A stretch of DNA of 64,000 nucleotides from Polyangia bacterium (GCA_030429545.1 JAUIFF010000014.1:62001-126000), one strand, 5' to 3'; counted from the first letter of the stretch, positions 24,097 through 33,507 are shown. Notes: a model not told the origin generated them from the letters alone. Numbers and translations are program-made.

Positions 24097-26124
24097 CTAG
24101 CGGCGAAACCGGACATGCAGGTGCCCGCGATGGCTTCGCCAGTGGCGAACGATGCCCGAGGTCCGCCCGCGGCCCCGCGGATATTGAAACAACTCATCGA
24201 GGGTGTCCTCGGACACGCCCTTGCTCTTCGCGTACTTATAAAGCCGCTTTTGCAGGGCATAATCCAAAAAGATCACCCGCACCTGTTGGGTGTCGATAAA
24301 CGCCTTGAGCAAAGCCCATGTACGTGCAACATCCAAGTTCTCGGTGGTGGCGTGGGTAAACCGCTCGGCGTTGCGTTTGCTGCCCTTGTGGATAATCCCG
24401 ACATCGACATCCACACCGCGTTGGTGCGAAAGGTGCCCTCGCAGCGGGCCACCGCCCTTTTTGCTGATATCGCCAATGCGCACCTTGGGGCCGCCGGGCA
24501 TACGTTTTTGGTACAGCCGCACCGCCTTCTCGACCGCCTTGATCGTCGCCTTGGTCCCCCACACCAGGTGCGAACGCTTGATCAACACGCCCTTGCGCTC
24601 GCGCAATTTAACGCCCACCGGCAATTTGCCAGTATCCTCGTCGGGCGGCTTGTAGACCTCTAGTTCCTCCTCTTCGACAAGGACCTTGAGTTTGCTATCG
24701 ATCCACAGCGAGTTGGGGTTGCGCTCTAGTTGCTTACGCAACTTTCCCTGCTGCAGGCCCACCAACTCGCGGACCGTCAACCCATAGGCACTGGCGATCC
24801 GCCCCAGGCTCTCGCCCTTGACCACGACGTGTGTTTTTTCGACGCGCCGCCGCGGCGCGATATCTGGGCACACCCGCAGGGACTGCCCCGGGTGAATCAG
24901 GTCGGGGTTTTTTTGCAGTTTGGGATTGAGGCGAACGAGGTCGGCCCGGCGCACGCCGTAGCGCCCGGCAATCGCCCCCAAGTGCTCACCAGCCTCGACC
25001 TTGTGCTCATAAATCGGGGTGCGAAACTCACAGTCCGGGTGCCCGGGCTTACGCTTGGATTTGGCCTGTTTTTTACGTTTACGTGACCCCGACTGCTTGC
25101 GTTTTAAAGACTTGGCCGACGCCCCCCGCTTGCTCGACGACCGCTTGTTGTTGGCCTGTGAGCGTTTGGACTTGCTACCTGCGCGCTTGCTCGCGGACGA
25201 CTTTTTTCGCGATCGCCGGCGCTTGGATTTTTTGCTTTTGGCCGTCTTTGCCGAGCGTTTTTTGGGGTTCGCCTTCGCTTCGTTCGCCTGGCCATCAGAT
25301 AGTGGAGAAGACTCGTCGGCCGCCGGCGTTGACTCGCCCACGTGCGGCTGTTCGCTCGGCGTCCCATCCCCGTCGACCTCGGCCTTCGGCTTTGACTCGC
25401 CCGCGTGCGGCTGTTCGCTCGACGTTGACTTGCCCGGGTTTGACTCGCTTGGCGTCGACCCATCCCCGTCAACCTCGGCCTTCGGCGTTGACTCGCCCGC
25501 GTGCGGCTGTTCGCTCGGCGTTGACTTGCCCGGCTTCGGGTTTGACTCGCTTGGCGTCGTCCCATCCCCGACCTCGGCAGCTTTCGACGTTGACCCACCT
25601 GACCTCGGGGTCTCGTCACCGGGGATGTTTTTTGCCTGCGGCGCCGAAGTTTGACCTTCTCCGACCGGGTCACTCGCATGTGGATTTGGCCCCCGGCGGC
25701 TTGCATCACCCGCAGGGTCCTTCGCCTGTTCGCCGGGTACGTCAGCCTGCCCATCCCCTGATTGAGGCTTTGCTCCCTTGCCGGGCGACACCTCAACGAC
25801 CTGGCCATCGCCCGACTCCGTTGCCCGGCCATCACCGGATCGAGGGTCCTGGACTCCCTTGCCGGACGACACCTCAACGACCTGGCCATCGCCCGACTCC
25901 GTTGCCCGGCCATCAGCAGCGGCTTCGTCCTCGCCCGATTTAGGTGCATCTACATTTTCTTGCGGAGCTGACGACCCCCGGTCTGACCCCCGCTGCGCCC
26001 CCCGCTCTAGCCCCGAGTCTGGCCCCCGCTCTAGCTCCGTCGCACTCGCAGTTGGGACACTCCCCCCGGTCAACCACAGCCCGAGTGCGAGGACCGGGCC
26101 GAGCTTCGAGAAGGTGCGTCGCAT
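24097..26124 (-). CDS. LysM-containing M74 (MepA-type) murein endopeptidase with a basic low-complexity region
   Basis: 675 residues from the ATG at 26124, which starts a clean signal peptide (about 1-26). Residues about 30-290 are Gly/Glu/Ser/Pro-rich with internal repeats (GESTP, SGDGQ, HAGES). A Lys/Arg/Ser-rich tract follows at about 290-360. Two LysM modules start at about 370 and 425. The C-terminal M74 domain has GHLSHQRGVDVDVG at about 561 and HRGHLHVRF near the end, the His/Asp zinc ligands of penicillin-insensitive endopeptidases. It should cut peptidoglycan cross-links in the periplasm, with LysM for glycan binding. The basic tract may bind polyanions (inference). E. coli MepA is much shorter and lacks these additions. 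Confidence 0.87.
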   Translation of the reverse strand: MRRTFSKLGPVLALGLWLTGGSVPTASATELERGPDSGLERGAQRGSDRGSSAPQENVDAPKSGEDEAAADGRATESGDGQVVEVSSGKGVQDPRSGDGRATESGDGQVVEVSPGKGAKPQSGDGQADVPGEQAKDPAGDASRRGPNPHASDPVGEGQTSAPQAKNIPGDETPRSGGSTSKAAEVGDGTTPSESNPKPGKSTPSEQPHAGESTPKAEVDGDGSTPSESNPGKSTSSEQPHAGESKPKAEVDGDGTPSEQPHVGESTPAADESSPLSDGQANEAKANPKKRSAKTAKSKKSKRRRSRKKSSASKRAGSKSKRSQANNKRSSSKRGASAKSLKRKQSGSRKRKKQAKSKRKPGHPDCEFRTPIYEHKVEAGEHLGAIAGRYGVRRADLVRLNPKLQKNPDLIHPGQSLRVCPDIAPRRRVEKTHVVVKGESLGRIASAYGLTVRELVGLQQGKLRKQLERNPNSLWIDSKLKVLVEEEELEVYKPPDEDTGKLPVGVKLRERKGVLIKRSHLVWGTKATIKAVEKAVRLYQKRMPGGPKVRIGDISKKGGGPLRGHLSHQRGVDVDVGIIHKGSKRNAERFTHATTENLDVARTWALLKAFIDTQQVRVIFLDYALQKRLYKYAKSKGVSEDTLDELFQYPRGRGRTSGIVRHWRSHRGHLHVRFRR

Positions 26125-26417
26125 GCGGAAAAACCGGGTTTTGCGGCCCGGTCTTGGCAGTGTAGTCAGCTCGACAACGACGCCAAAAAACTCACTCAAA
26201 ACCATCGCCTGGAAACAAAAACCACAATCACCTACATCACAAATCAAGACCGTCCTACCCACGAAAGTTGGGTCTCAAGTTTGGTGCGGGCACCGGTTGC
26301 GGGGTCACGCACAGGCTGTTGCTGGCCAGCAGCCAAGCGTTGTCGACACGGGGCGAATCACCGGCAAACGTCGCCAGTTGTTTGGGTCGGACGCGCGTTA
26401 CGGGTATACCGCCGAGC

Positions 26418-27290
26418 ATGCGGACCACCGTGATCTCGGGTGTCGAACTTCACCTCACTCCCCCCGATGTGCTCGACTGGGAATGGGTCGGACGCGAGGA
26501 GCTGCGCCGGCAGTTACTCGCCGCGTGGATGGTCCTCGACCCCGAAGACTACCCGCTCTCCCCGAGGCTGGTCGGAAAGCCAGGTGTTGGCAAGACCACG
26601 CTCGCAGCCGCGGCCGCCCGCAGTCTCGATGTCCCCGTCTATGTGTTTCAGGCGACCATGGACACGCGCCCCGAAGACTTGCTTGTACAACCTGTTATCG
26701 CCGACGACCGCAAGCTCCGCTATGTCGCCAGCTCGTTGGTCAGTGCCATGCTCACCGGTGGCGTGTGTATCCTCGACGAGGGCAACCGCATGAGTGAAAA
26801 GAGCTGGGCCTCGCTCGCCCCCCTGCTCGACCGTCGCCGCTATGTCGAGTCGGTGGTCGCCGGCATCAAGATCAAGGCCCACCCCGAGTTTCGTATTTGC
26901 GCGACCATGAACGACGACTCGAGTACGTTTGATATCCCCGAGTACATCCACAGTCGCCTGCAGCCACAGATCCTGATCGACTTCCCCGAGCGCGACGAGG
27001 AGCTGGCGATTTTGCGGGCCAACTTGCCGTTTGCCGACGACAAAATCCTCCACTACCTGTCGGTATTTTTGCAGCGGGCCCACGAGCGCGACGAGCCGTT
27101 TACCGTGCGCGATGGCATCAACATCGCCCGTTACTCGCTCAAACTCGCGGCCAGCCGCGGCGACGAACTAACCGATCCGGTCCGCCACGAAGTCCTCGCC
27201 CACGCCACCCGCCAGATGCTCGGCGAAGATGCCTTGTACTACCTCCCAGGCACCCGAATGCTGTCGCTCGACGACCTCGACGACCTCTAG
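26418..27290 (+). CDS. MoxR-type AAA+ ATPase
   Basis: 290 residues from the ATG at 26418. Walker A GKPGVGKTT, then VYVFQATMDTRPEDLLVQP as in MoxR proteins, Walker B GGVCILDEGNRMSE, sensor-1 region RICATMNDDS and an arginine-finger area HSRLQPQILIDFPERDEEL. MoxR ATPases act as chaperones or remodelling motors, often with a partner gene alongside. Here the partner is the next gene, 30 bp downstream on the same strand; no von Willebrand-A protein is adjacent. Confidence 0.88.
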   Translation: MRTTVISGVELHLTPPDVLDWEWVGREELRRQLLAAWMVLDPEDYPLSPRLVGKPGVGKTTLAAAAARSLDVPVYVFQATMDTRPEDLLVQPVIADDRKLRYVASSLVSAMLTGGVCILDEGNRMSEKSWASLAPLLDRRRYVESVVAGIKIKAHPEFRICATMNDDSSTFDIPEYIHSRLQPQILIDFPERDEELAILRANLPFADDKILHYLSVFLQRAHERDEPFTVRDGINIARYSLKLAASRGDELTDPVRHEVLAHATRQMLGEDALYYLPGTRMLSLDDLDDL

Positions 27291-27320
27291 CATATACATG
27301 TATTCCCACTCGATTTGCCC

Positions 27321-29390
27321 ATGAGTGAAACCCGCTACCACCCGCCGTCGGTCCTCGACCTCACCCCCAGCGACGTTGCCGAGCTCGGGCTTGTGTGCGG
27401 TCCGGTGGTGGTTTTGCCGGTGCTCCACGGGCGCCTCGAGTTCGCGTGGTTGGCCCACCAACTCATCGGCCAGCTGCGGCCACAGGCGATTGCCGTGGAG
27501 TTCCCCGAAAGCCTGCGCAAACCGATTGAGCGGGCCGTCGACCGCCTGCCGCTGCTGAGCGTGGTCAGCTACAAAAGTCGCAGCGAGCACGGGCGTCCGG
27601 TGTATCTGCCGATCGAGCCGGCCGATGCCCTGGTCGAGGCCGTCCGCCGCGGGCGTGAGCTCGGGATCGAGGTCCACATGGTCGACCGAGATGTCGATCG
27701 CTACCCCGGCTTTCGCGACAAGCTGCCCGATTGCCTGGCGGCCGAAAAAGTTGGCGCCAAAACCTACCTCGAGACCGCGTTGCAAGCCGCCGCACACAGC
27801 CAGCGCCACCCGCTCGACGAAGCCCGCGAGCAGACCATGGCGCTGCACCTCGCTCGACTGTGTGCCCGCGCTAACCAAGACTCCGAGCGGCCGATCCTGT
27901 TGGTCTGCGGGCTCCACCACGCCCGCCATGTGGTCAAATACTTGCAACAGCATCTTTCCCAGGACCAAGCCGTCGACCCCGATGTGCTCTCCCCCCTGCG
28001 GATGCTCCGGCGCGACGATGCCGTGGTCCACCACCTCAGCGAACAATCGAGCCGCGAAGTCCCGAGCGAGTTCGGGTTTATCCAGGCCGCATTCGAGCGC
28101 GCCCGCACCGGTGTATCTACACCTGTTGCCGAGCCTGCCAACCCCATCGGCACCGCTGTGATCTCGCTTTTTGGCCGCAAGCGCCAAAACCTGCAACCTC
28201 AGCCCCAAGCCCCAGAGTTACCCGATACCAAGTTTGCCGAGGCCGGGCGCATGGGCGTGTTGCTCGAATTGTGCCGCGAGGCCAAGCTGCGCCACCGCAA
28301 ACGCACCGGCGACGAACTCCTGCCCGGCACCCTCATGGGCCTGCTCAAATACGCCTGTCGCTACGCGCTCACCGAAGGTCGCCTAGGCCCCGATCTCTAC
28401 CAGTTGGTGGTCGCCGCCCGGGGCTTTGCCGACGACAGCTACGCCCACGAAGTGTGGGAGGTGGCGACCTCCTATCCGTGGCAAACCAGCACGCCAGATG
28501 TCACCCCGATCGACCTGAGCCTGCGCGACATCCACCCGCGGGTCCGCACGATTCGCTTTCGTCCGCGGCTGTTGCAACGCCGCAAACGCATGATGCGGGT
28601 GGTCAAAAAGCGCCCCAAGGAGATGCGGCCGGGCGAGTGGGCCAAGCGCTTCAAACCCGGCCACGGGATTTGCTCGTACCCCCCCGAGGATGTCGCCCTA
28701 GAGCACTACGGGGCATTTTTACGCAAACGCAGCATCCGCGTGCTGTCGGCCCAACACAGCCGCTCGGTCCCGTTTACAAGCTCGCTGCACGACGGCATCG
28801 ACATCCGCGAAACCATTCGCAACTGGCACGAGGATAAGATCTATGTGCACATACACCAACGCCTGCAGGGGCGCGCCGGCGATGTCGTGTTGATCTTTGA
28901 AGACGAGCCATTGCCGGGCCGGGGTGAGGGCAAGGGCGACGACGGTGGGCCGCGCTACCCGTGGCAAATGACCTGGCAGGGCGAGCACGAAGACGAGGGA
29001 GACATGGCTCTGTTTGCCACCGATCCCTATACCCAAATGGTTGGCCCCGGCATCGGCCGGGCGCTGTACGGCGGGTTTGTCCTCCACCGCCCGCCCGGCA
29101 CCATGTTTGCCGTGTGGGAAGACAGCTACTATTTGGAGCACGCACAGACCAAGGCCGAGGTGCTGTTGCTCGCGGCGCTCGACCACACCCAAGAAACCTT
29201 TGTCGTGTTTGTCGCCCCCGATCCGCCACGCCCCAGCCTGCGGCACCTCGCCCGGCGCATGGGCAAAAAACTCATTTACACCCCCCTAGGCCAGCTCTCG
29301 CCCGTCGCCCTCAAACGCATGCGAATGTTTCACGTGCTGTCCGACCACGGTGCACGCGAGGGCGCTTCGACGTACATCGACGCCCCCTAA
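27321..29390 (+). CDS. Large cytoplasmic protein with TraB/DUF5682-like N terminus, MoxR partner
   Basis: 689 residues from the ATG at 27321. No signal peptide or membrane helix. The N-terminal 250 residues have the shape of TraB/PrgY/EreA-like proteins: VLPVLHGRLEF, RPQAIAVEFPESL, LGIEVHMVDRDVDRYPGF, and a later PILLVCGLHHARHV. The middle is helical with the very basic patch RLLQRRKRMMRVVKKRP. The C-terminal half contains HIHQRLQGRAGDVVLIFEDE and WEDSYYLEHAQ, which I do not recognise. DUF5682 proteins occur beside MoxR ATPases in other bacteria, so the pairing supports, but does not prove, this reading. Function unknown. Confidence 0.6.
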   Translation: MSETRYHPPSVLDLTPSDVAELGLVCGPVVVLPVLHGRLEFAWLAHQLIGQLRPQAIAVEFPESLRKPIERAVDRLPLLSVVSYKSRSEHGRPVYLPIEPADALVEAVRRGRELGIEVHMVDRDVDRYPGFRDKLPDCLAAEKVGAKTYLETALQAAAHSQRHPLDEAREQTMALHLARLCARANQDSERPILLVCGLHHARHVVKYLQQHLSQDQAVDPDVLSPLRMLRRDDAVVHHLSEQSSREVPSEFGFIQAAFERARTGVSTPVAEPANPIGTAVISLFGRKRQNLQPQPQAPELPDTKFAEAGRMGVLLELCREAKLRHRKRTGDELLPGTLMGLLKYACRYALTEGRLGPDLYQLVVAARGFADDSYAHEVWEVATSYPWQTSTPDVTPIDLSLRDIHPRVRTIRFRPRLLQRRKRMMRVVKKRPKEMRPGEWAKRFKPGHGICSYPPEDVALEHYGAFLRKRSIRVLSAQHSRSVPFTSSLHDGIDIRETIRNWHEDKIYVHIHQRLQGRAGDVVLIFEDEPLPGRGEGKGDDGGPRYPWQMTWQGEHEDEGDMALFATDPYTQMVGPGIGRALYGGFVLHRPPGTMFAVWEDSYYLEHAQTKAEVLLLAALDHTQETFVVFVAPDPPRPSLRHLARRMGKKLIYTPLGQLSPVALKRMRMFHVLSDHGAREGASTYIDAP

Positions 29391-29393
29391 CCC

Positions 29394-29436
29394 AAGGGCC
29401 AGCCGAGGGCCAACCGAGGGCCAATCGAGGGCCACG
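29394..29436. repeat. Short 11-bp direct repeats
   Basis: CGAGGGCCAAC-type units at 29404, 29415 and 29426, with a partial unit before them, in the spacer between the MoxR partner gene and the protease gene. Confidence 0.7.
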
Positions 29437-29495
29437 AACCATGGGCGAAATACCACCCGCCGATGGCCATAATCGCGGTGTATGATTGGCGCCGC

Positions 29496-30410
29496 ATGTC
29501 CGAAGCCGGTCTCGCCCTTCCCCTGTTGACAGCTCTTCTCGGGGTCAGTCCGGTCGCCAGCGACTTCGAGGCTCAGCAAAAAAACACACCGCCCGATGCG
29601 ATCTATGGCGGTCAAGAGGTGGCAGCAGGGGACTACCCCGAAGTTGTTGCAATTCAAACAAACTCGATCCTGTGCACCGGCACCCTGATCTCGAGTCGCG
29701 TGGTCCTGACCGCGGGGCACTGCTTTCCCAGCAACCCAGCGGCCAGCTCGATCCGGGTCACCACCGGCAACGACCTCAGTGGGCCCAGCTATGACGTCGA
29801 GTCCTACGGGGTGCACCCGGACTTTTGCGCAGACCTCGAAGCGTGTTCCGAGGACATCCACGACCTCGCCTACCTCGTCCTCGCCGACCCGATCGCCACC
29901 TCGGCAGAGGTCTTGCTCAACCAGGACGATTGGGACGCCAGTATGTTTGTAGGTGCAAGTGTAACCCTAGTGGGATACGGCGCCACCGAAGATGGCTCCT
30001 CGGGCACCAAACTCGAAGTCACCACCGAAATCACCAGTTTTAGCAGCACCGGGCATGAGTTTCGTGCCGGGGGCGACGGCAAGGACTCGTGCCAGGGAGA
30101 TTCGGGGGGGCCGGCGTTTGTCATCGTCGACGGGCGACTGCTGCTCGCCGGTGTGACCTCGCGCGGCCTCGACTGTGGCAAGGGCGGGTTTTATACGCTG
30201 CCGGCCAGCGAGCTGTGTTGGCTGCGCGACGAAGCTGGCGTCGACCTGACCTCTAGCACCTGCGACGAAGCCTGCAACTGCCTGATCAGCGACCCGGAGC
30301 GGGCCGGAGGTTGTTGCAGTATCAATAAAACCCTCAGTAACTTCGAGGCCCTCGCCCTCGCCGGCCTGTGCCTTCTCGGTTGGCGCTTGAAGAGGAAAAA
30401 ACTTGCCTAA
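29496..30410 (+). CDS. Secreted trypsin-like serine protease with MYXO-CTERM-like tail
   Basis: 304 residues from the ATG at 29496 (signal peptide 1-22). S1A catalytic triad: LTAGHC (His), DIHDLAYLVL (Asp), SCQGDSGGPAF (Ser). The mature N terminus AIYGGQEVAAGDYP resembles the IVGG activation site. Extra Cys residues follow the catalytic domain. The end reads GGCCSI, then a hydrophobic helix (FEALALAGLCLLGW) and RLKRKK. This is the Cys-helix-basic layout of MYXO-CTERM surface-anchoring tails processed by myxosortase in myxobacteria. A surface-displayed protease is therefore likely. Confidence 0.85.
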   Translation: MSEAGLALPLLTALLGVSPVASDFEAQQKNTPPDAIYGGQEVAAGDYPEVVAIQTNSILCTGTLISSRVVLTAGHCFPSNPAASSIRVTTGNDLSGPSYDVESYGVHPDFCADLEACSEDIHDLAYLVLADPIATSAEVLLNQDDWDASMFVGASVTLVGYGATEDGSSGTKLEVTTEITSFSSTGHEFRAGGDGKDSCQGDSGGPAFVIVDGRLLLAGVTSRGLDCGKGGFYTLPASELCWLRDEAGVDLTSSTCDEACNCLISDPERAGGCCSINKTLSNFEALALAGLCLLGWRLKRKKLA

Positions 30411-30422
30411 TCCCAGCGAATT

Positions 30423-31271
30423 CTGATTGTCGGGCCGCGCAGCAAGGTCGGCGCGCCTCTGGTCGACCAGCTGTGCCAGGCGGGACACCGCCCGGTGGTC
30501 GCCTCGCGCCACCCCGAATCCTGGGGGAACTCAGCTGCCGACGCAATTTATTTGGATATGCAAGATCAACCGGCGATGGCCGAGGCTACCCGCGGCATCG
30601 GGGCCGCATTTGTCCTGTGGCCGGCAGGTGTGGGCCCGATTGCCAAAACCACGATACCGCTGCTTCAAGCCCTTGAAGCCGCTGGCTGTCGCCGGGTTGT
30701 GTTCTTGTCGGTGTTCGGCGCGGGCACCCTAAAATTTCTGCCGCATGTCGCCGTCGAACGCTGGCTCGCCGACTCGTCGCTCGACCACACAATTCTGCGC
30801 GCTGGCTACTTTATGCAAAACCTCAGCACCACCCACCGGGTAGACGTGTGCGAGCACAACGAGATTTTTATACCCGCTGGCGGTGGACACTTGGCCATGG
30901 TCGACACCCGCGACATCGCCGAGGTCGCGTGCCATGAATTGCTCACGCCAACAAAACCGCGGGCGACCTATGAGCTCACCGGTGCAGATACAATCAACTT
31001 TCACGAAGCCGCCGAGGTGTTTAGCCAGGTGCTCGATCACCCAATTGCCTACCGCGCGCCGAGCCTGTGGGCATTTGCCCGCCGCTGGCGAACACGCGAT
31101 GTCGACCGCACGCTGCTGGCGTTTATGTTGGTCGAGTACGCGGTGACCCGGCTCGATCGCTCCGGCCGGGTGAGTCCGGACCTCGAGCAGCTCCTGGGGC
31201 GCAAACCCAGAAAACTGGCAGACTTTGTCCGCGACCACCGAGATCTATTTGCCGCGGCCCCACCCGCTTGA
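30423..31271 (+). CDS. NmrA-like NAD(P)-binding SDR-type protein; start codon unclear
   Basis: About 282 residues. Rossmann start ILIVGPRSKVGAPLVDQL, then a body typical of NmrA/HSCARG proteins: ALEAAGCRRVVFLSVFGAG, HTILRAGYFMQNL, MVDTRDIAEVAC, YELTGADTINFHEAAEVFSQ. The atypical SDR family usually senses or binds NAD(P) and may lack catalysis. The glycine motif begins right after the protease stop (30408-30410), in the same frame, and no ATG/GTG/TTG precedes it. CTG at 30423 or ATT at 30420 would be needed; a GTG at 30495 would delete the nucleotide site. Non-canonical start or sequence error are both possible. Confidence 0.75.
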   Translation: MIVGPRSKVGAPLVDQLCQAGHRPVVASRHPESWGNSAADAIYLDMQDQPAMAEATRGIGAAFVLWPAGVGPIAKTTIPLLQALEAAGCRRVVFLSVFGAGTLKFLPHVAVERWLADSSLDHTILRAGYFMQNLSTTHRVDVCEHNEIFIPAGGGHLAMVDTRDIAEVACHELLTPTKPRATYELTGADTINFHEAAEVFSQVLDHPIAYRAPSLWAFARRWRTRDVDRTLLAFMLVEYAVTRLDRSGRVSPDLEQLLGRKPRKLADFVRDHRDLFAAAPPA

Positions 31272-31401
31272 GCGGCAAACGCATGCAGATACATCTGCTT
31301 CGTAACTACCGGTAACAACCGCGGCTCGCCCGTCCAAAACGGCCCAAACTCCGTGTGTGTCTGCTATTGACGTGGGCTCGAGAACGTGGACTACTGCACC
31401 C

Positions 31402-32949
31402 ATGCCGGGATTTGTATCGCTGGTTGGCGCCGGTCCCTGGGACCCACAACTCCTCACGCTCAAGGCGCGCGACTGCCTGCGACGGGCCGATGTCGTGATT
31501 GCCGACTACCTCGTCAACCCCGCCCTGCTGCTGCACTGTCGCCCCGACGCCGAAGTCATCCAGCGAAGCCGCGGCCCCCACAATGCCGGGATGAGCCTCA
31601 ACCAACAGGGGATACACGAACTCCTGCTCGATCGGGCAGGTCGTGGCAAATACGTGGTCCGGCTCAAGGGTGGCGACCCCATGGTGTTTGGCCGCGGCAG
31701 CGAAGAGGCCCTGCTGCTTCGCAATGCCAACATCGACTACGAGTTTGTCCCGGGTGTGAGTGCGGCGATCGCCACCCCCGAGGCCGCCGGCATTCCGATT
31801 ACCCAGCGCGACCACACCCCTTCGGTGAGCCTGATCTCCGGCTACGAGGCCTACGACAAACGCGGGCGAGCAGTCGGCTGGGAACATATGGCCCGCCACG
31901 GCGGCACCCTGGTGCTGATGATGAGCGTCCGCAACTGCCGTAAAAACGCGGAGCGCCTGATCGCCTCGGGCCGCGATCCGACAACCGAAGTTGCCCTGGT
32001 GCGCTGGGGCACCCGCGGGATTCAACAAACCGTGGTCGGCACCCTGGCGACCATCGGCGACGCGGTCGAGGCCGCCAGGTTGCGACCGCCGGCGGTGATG
32101 ATTGTGGGCTCGGTTGTGTCGTTGCGGGCACAGATCCAATGGGTCGAGCAACGGCCGCTGTTTGGCCGCCGGATCGTCGTCACCCGGGCGTTTTTACAGG
32201 CCCAGCCGCTGCTCACCGAGCTCGCCCAACTCGGGGCCGACGTCGTGCCCGTGCCATGCCTAGAGGTCACCGGGCCCCCAAACCCCAAGGCCTTTCACCA
32301 AACACTGTCCAACCGCGACTGCGACGGCCTGATTGTCTCGAGCACCAACGGGGTCGAGCGCCTTGTCGAGGGGCTTTGCACCGCCGGCCAGGACCTGCGT
32401 TCGCTCCATGGAACATGCCTGGCGGCGATCGGGGCCAAAACGGCCGAGGCCCTGGCCGAACGCGGGCTGGTGGCCGACGTGGTCGCCAATCCGGCCAACT
32501 CCGAGGGATTGGTCGAAACCCTGCGCGCACGCGGATGGCTCGCTAAACGCTGGCTACATGTACGTGCAAATACTGGGCGCAATACCCTTGCACAGGCAAT
32601 CATCGCAGCCGGCGGTAGCTACCAACTCGCGGTCGCCTACCAACTTGTGCGCCCCCAACTGCCGGGGAACCTGCTGCCATCCCTGCAACCGCCCGAGCAC
32701 GGTGGCGAGGGCTTCGACGCGATCTGCTTTGCCAGTACCAAAACCGCCGAGCATTTTCTCGCGGCCGCCGATGAGCTGTGGGGCCCCAATGGCGGTCACA
32801 AACTGCTTGCGGCCACCCGGGCCAAGGTTGTGGCAATAGGTCCGGTCACCCGGCGCGGGCTCGAAGGTCTCGGGATCGACGTCAATGAAGTTGCAGATAC
32901 ACCCGACACACCGGGGCTGGTGCAGGCGCTCACCCATGCCGTGGGCTAG
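31402..32949 (+). CDS. cobA/hemD: Fused uroporphyrinogen-III C-methyltransferase and uroporphyrinogen-III synthase
   Basis: 515 residues from the ATG at 31402. Residues 1-250 are the SUMT domain: FVSLVGAGPWDPQLLTLKA, VIADYLVNP, YVVRLKGGDPMVFGRG, FVPGVSAAIATPEAAGIPIT, and PAVMIVGSVV at its end. Residues about 265-515 are HemD-like: GRRIVVTRAFLQAQPLLTEL, IVSSTNGVERLV, AAIGAKTAEALAERGL, ICFASTKTAEHFL, VVAIGPVTRRGLEGLGI. HemD closes the tetrapyrrole ring; SUMT methylates the product toward sirohaem or cobalamin. Such fusions are known in several bacteria. No other tetrapyrrole gene is adjacent. Confidence 0.92.
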   Translation: MPGFVSLVGAGPWDPQLLTLKARDCLRRADVVIADYLVNPALLLHCRPDAEVIQRSRGPHNAGMSLNQQGIHELLLDRAGRGKYVVRLKGGDPMVFGRGSEEALLLRNANIDYEFVPGVSAAIATPEAAGIPITQRDHTPSVSLISGYEAYDKRGRAVGWEHMARHGGTLVLMMSVRNCRKNAERLIASGRDPTTEVALVRWGTRGIQQTVVGTLATIGDAVEAARLRPPAVMIVGSVVSLRAQIQWVEQRPLFGRRIVVTRAFLQAQPLLTELAQLGADVVPVPCLEVTGPPNPKAFHQTLSNRDCDGLIVSSTNGVERLVEGLCTAGQDLRSLHGTCLAAIGAKTAEALAERGLVADVVANPANSEGLVETLRARGWLAKRWLHVRANTGRNTLAQAIIAAGGSYQLAVAYQLVRPQLPGNLLPSLQPPEHGGEGFDAICFASTKTAEHFLAAADELWGPNGGHKLLAATRAKVVAIGPVTRRGLEGLGIDVNEVADTPDTPGLVQALTHAVG

Positions 32950-32994
32950 CGCGCCGCGACTCGGTGTACAGTCAACAGCTTTGCAAACGCGGGC

Positions 32995-33507
32995 CTAGAT
33001 GCCCTTGGTGATCAGCCAGGCGTCGCCCTCTTTGATCAACTCAAACCGTGCCCAGTCCTGCTTGCGCGCGTAGCGGGCCGAAATCCGCTCGTTGCCATCT
33101 TCGTCGACCACGGGCTTCATCCGAAAGCTCGCGTCCATCCACACATCGACCGTCGCGCGATCGTTGCGGATAAAGATCTCGAGGTACTCCATGGTGAAGC
33201 GCACCGACTCGATTTGGTTGAGCCGCAGCCGCAGGGTGTTGCCGAGTTCTTCGTAGACGATGTCGTCGCCCGGGTCGTCGGAGCCGGCCTCGTCAAAGTA
33301 GGTCTCGTGGGCGGTCGACAGCACGGCGACCGCATCCTGGCGCACAAACGCAATTCGGTAGCGCTCGACTGCCTGCAGGATCTCGCGGTTTTCCTGGGTG
33401 TCGGGGATCTTGGTGCCCGGGATCGTCGGCGCATTCTTGCAGCCGGTGGCCAGGACCGGGCTTGCGCCCAGCAAAACGGAGAGGACAATCGTGTGCAGCC
33501 GTGACAT
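32995..33507 (-). CDS. Putative lipoprotein with NTF2/SnoaL-like fold
   Basis: 170 residues from the ATG at 33507, which begins a signal peptide ending in lipobox LATGC at about residue 23. The body (NREILQAVERYRIAFVRQDA, EELGNTLRLRLNQIESVRF, DVWMDASFRMKP, RYARKQDWARFELIKEGD) has the helix-then-sheet pattern of NTF2-like domains, which bind small ligands or act as accessory folds. No catalytic residues can be named. Convergent with the CobA/HemD gene. Confidence 0.65.
   Translation of the reverse strand: MSRLHTIVLSVLLGASPVLATGCKNAPTIPGTKIPDTQENREILQAVERYRIAFVRQDAVAVLSTAHETYFDEAGSDDPGDDIVYEELGNTLRLRLNQIESVRFTMEYLEIFIRNDRATVDVWMDASFRMKPVVDEDGNERISARYARKQDWARFELIKEGDAWLITKGI

Noticed and set aside
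28846..28855. Reading the palindrome family as rare-codon translational pauses
   Set aside because: This copy and that at 34949 are in a different codon phase, and four copies are intergenic, so a DNA-level role fits better.
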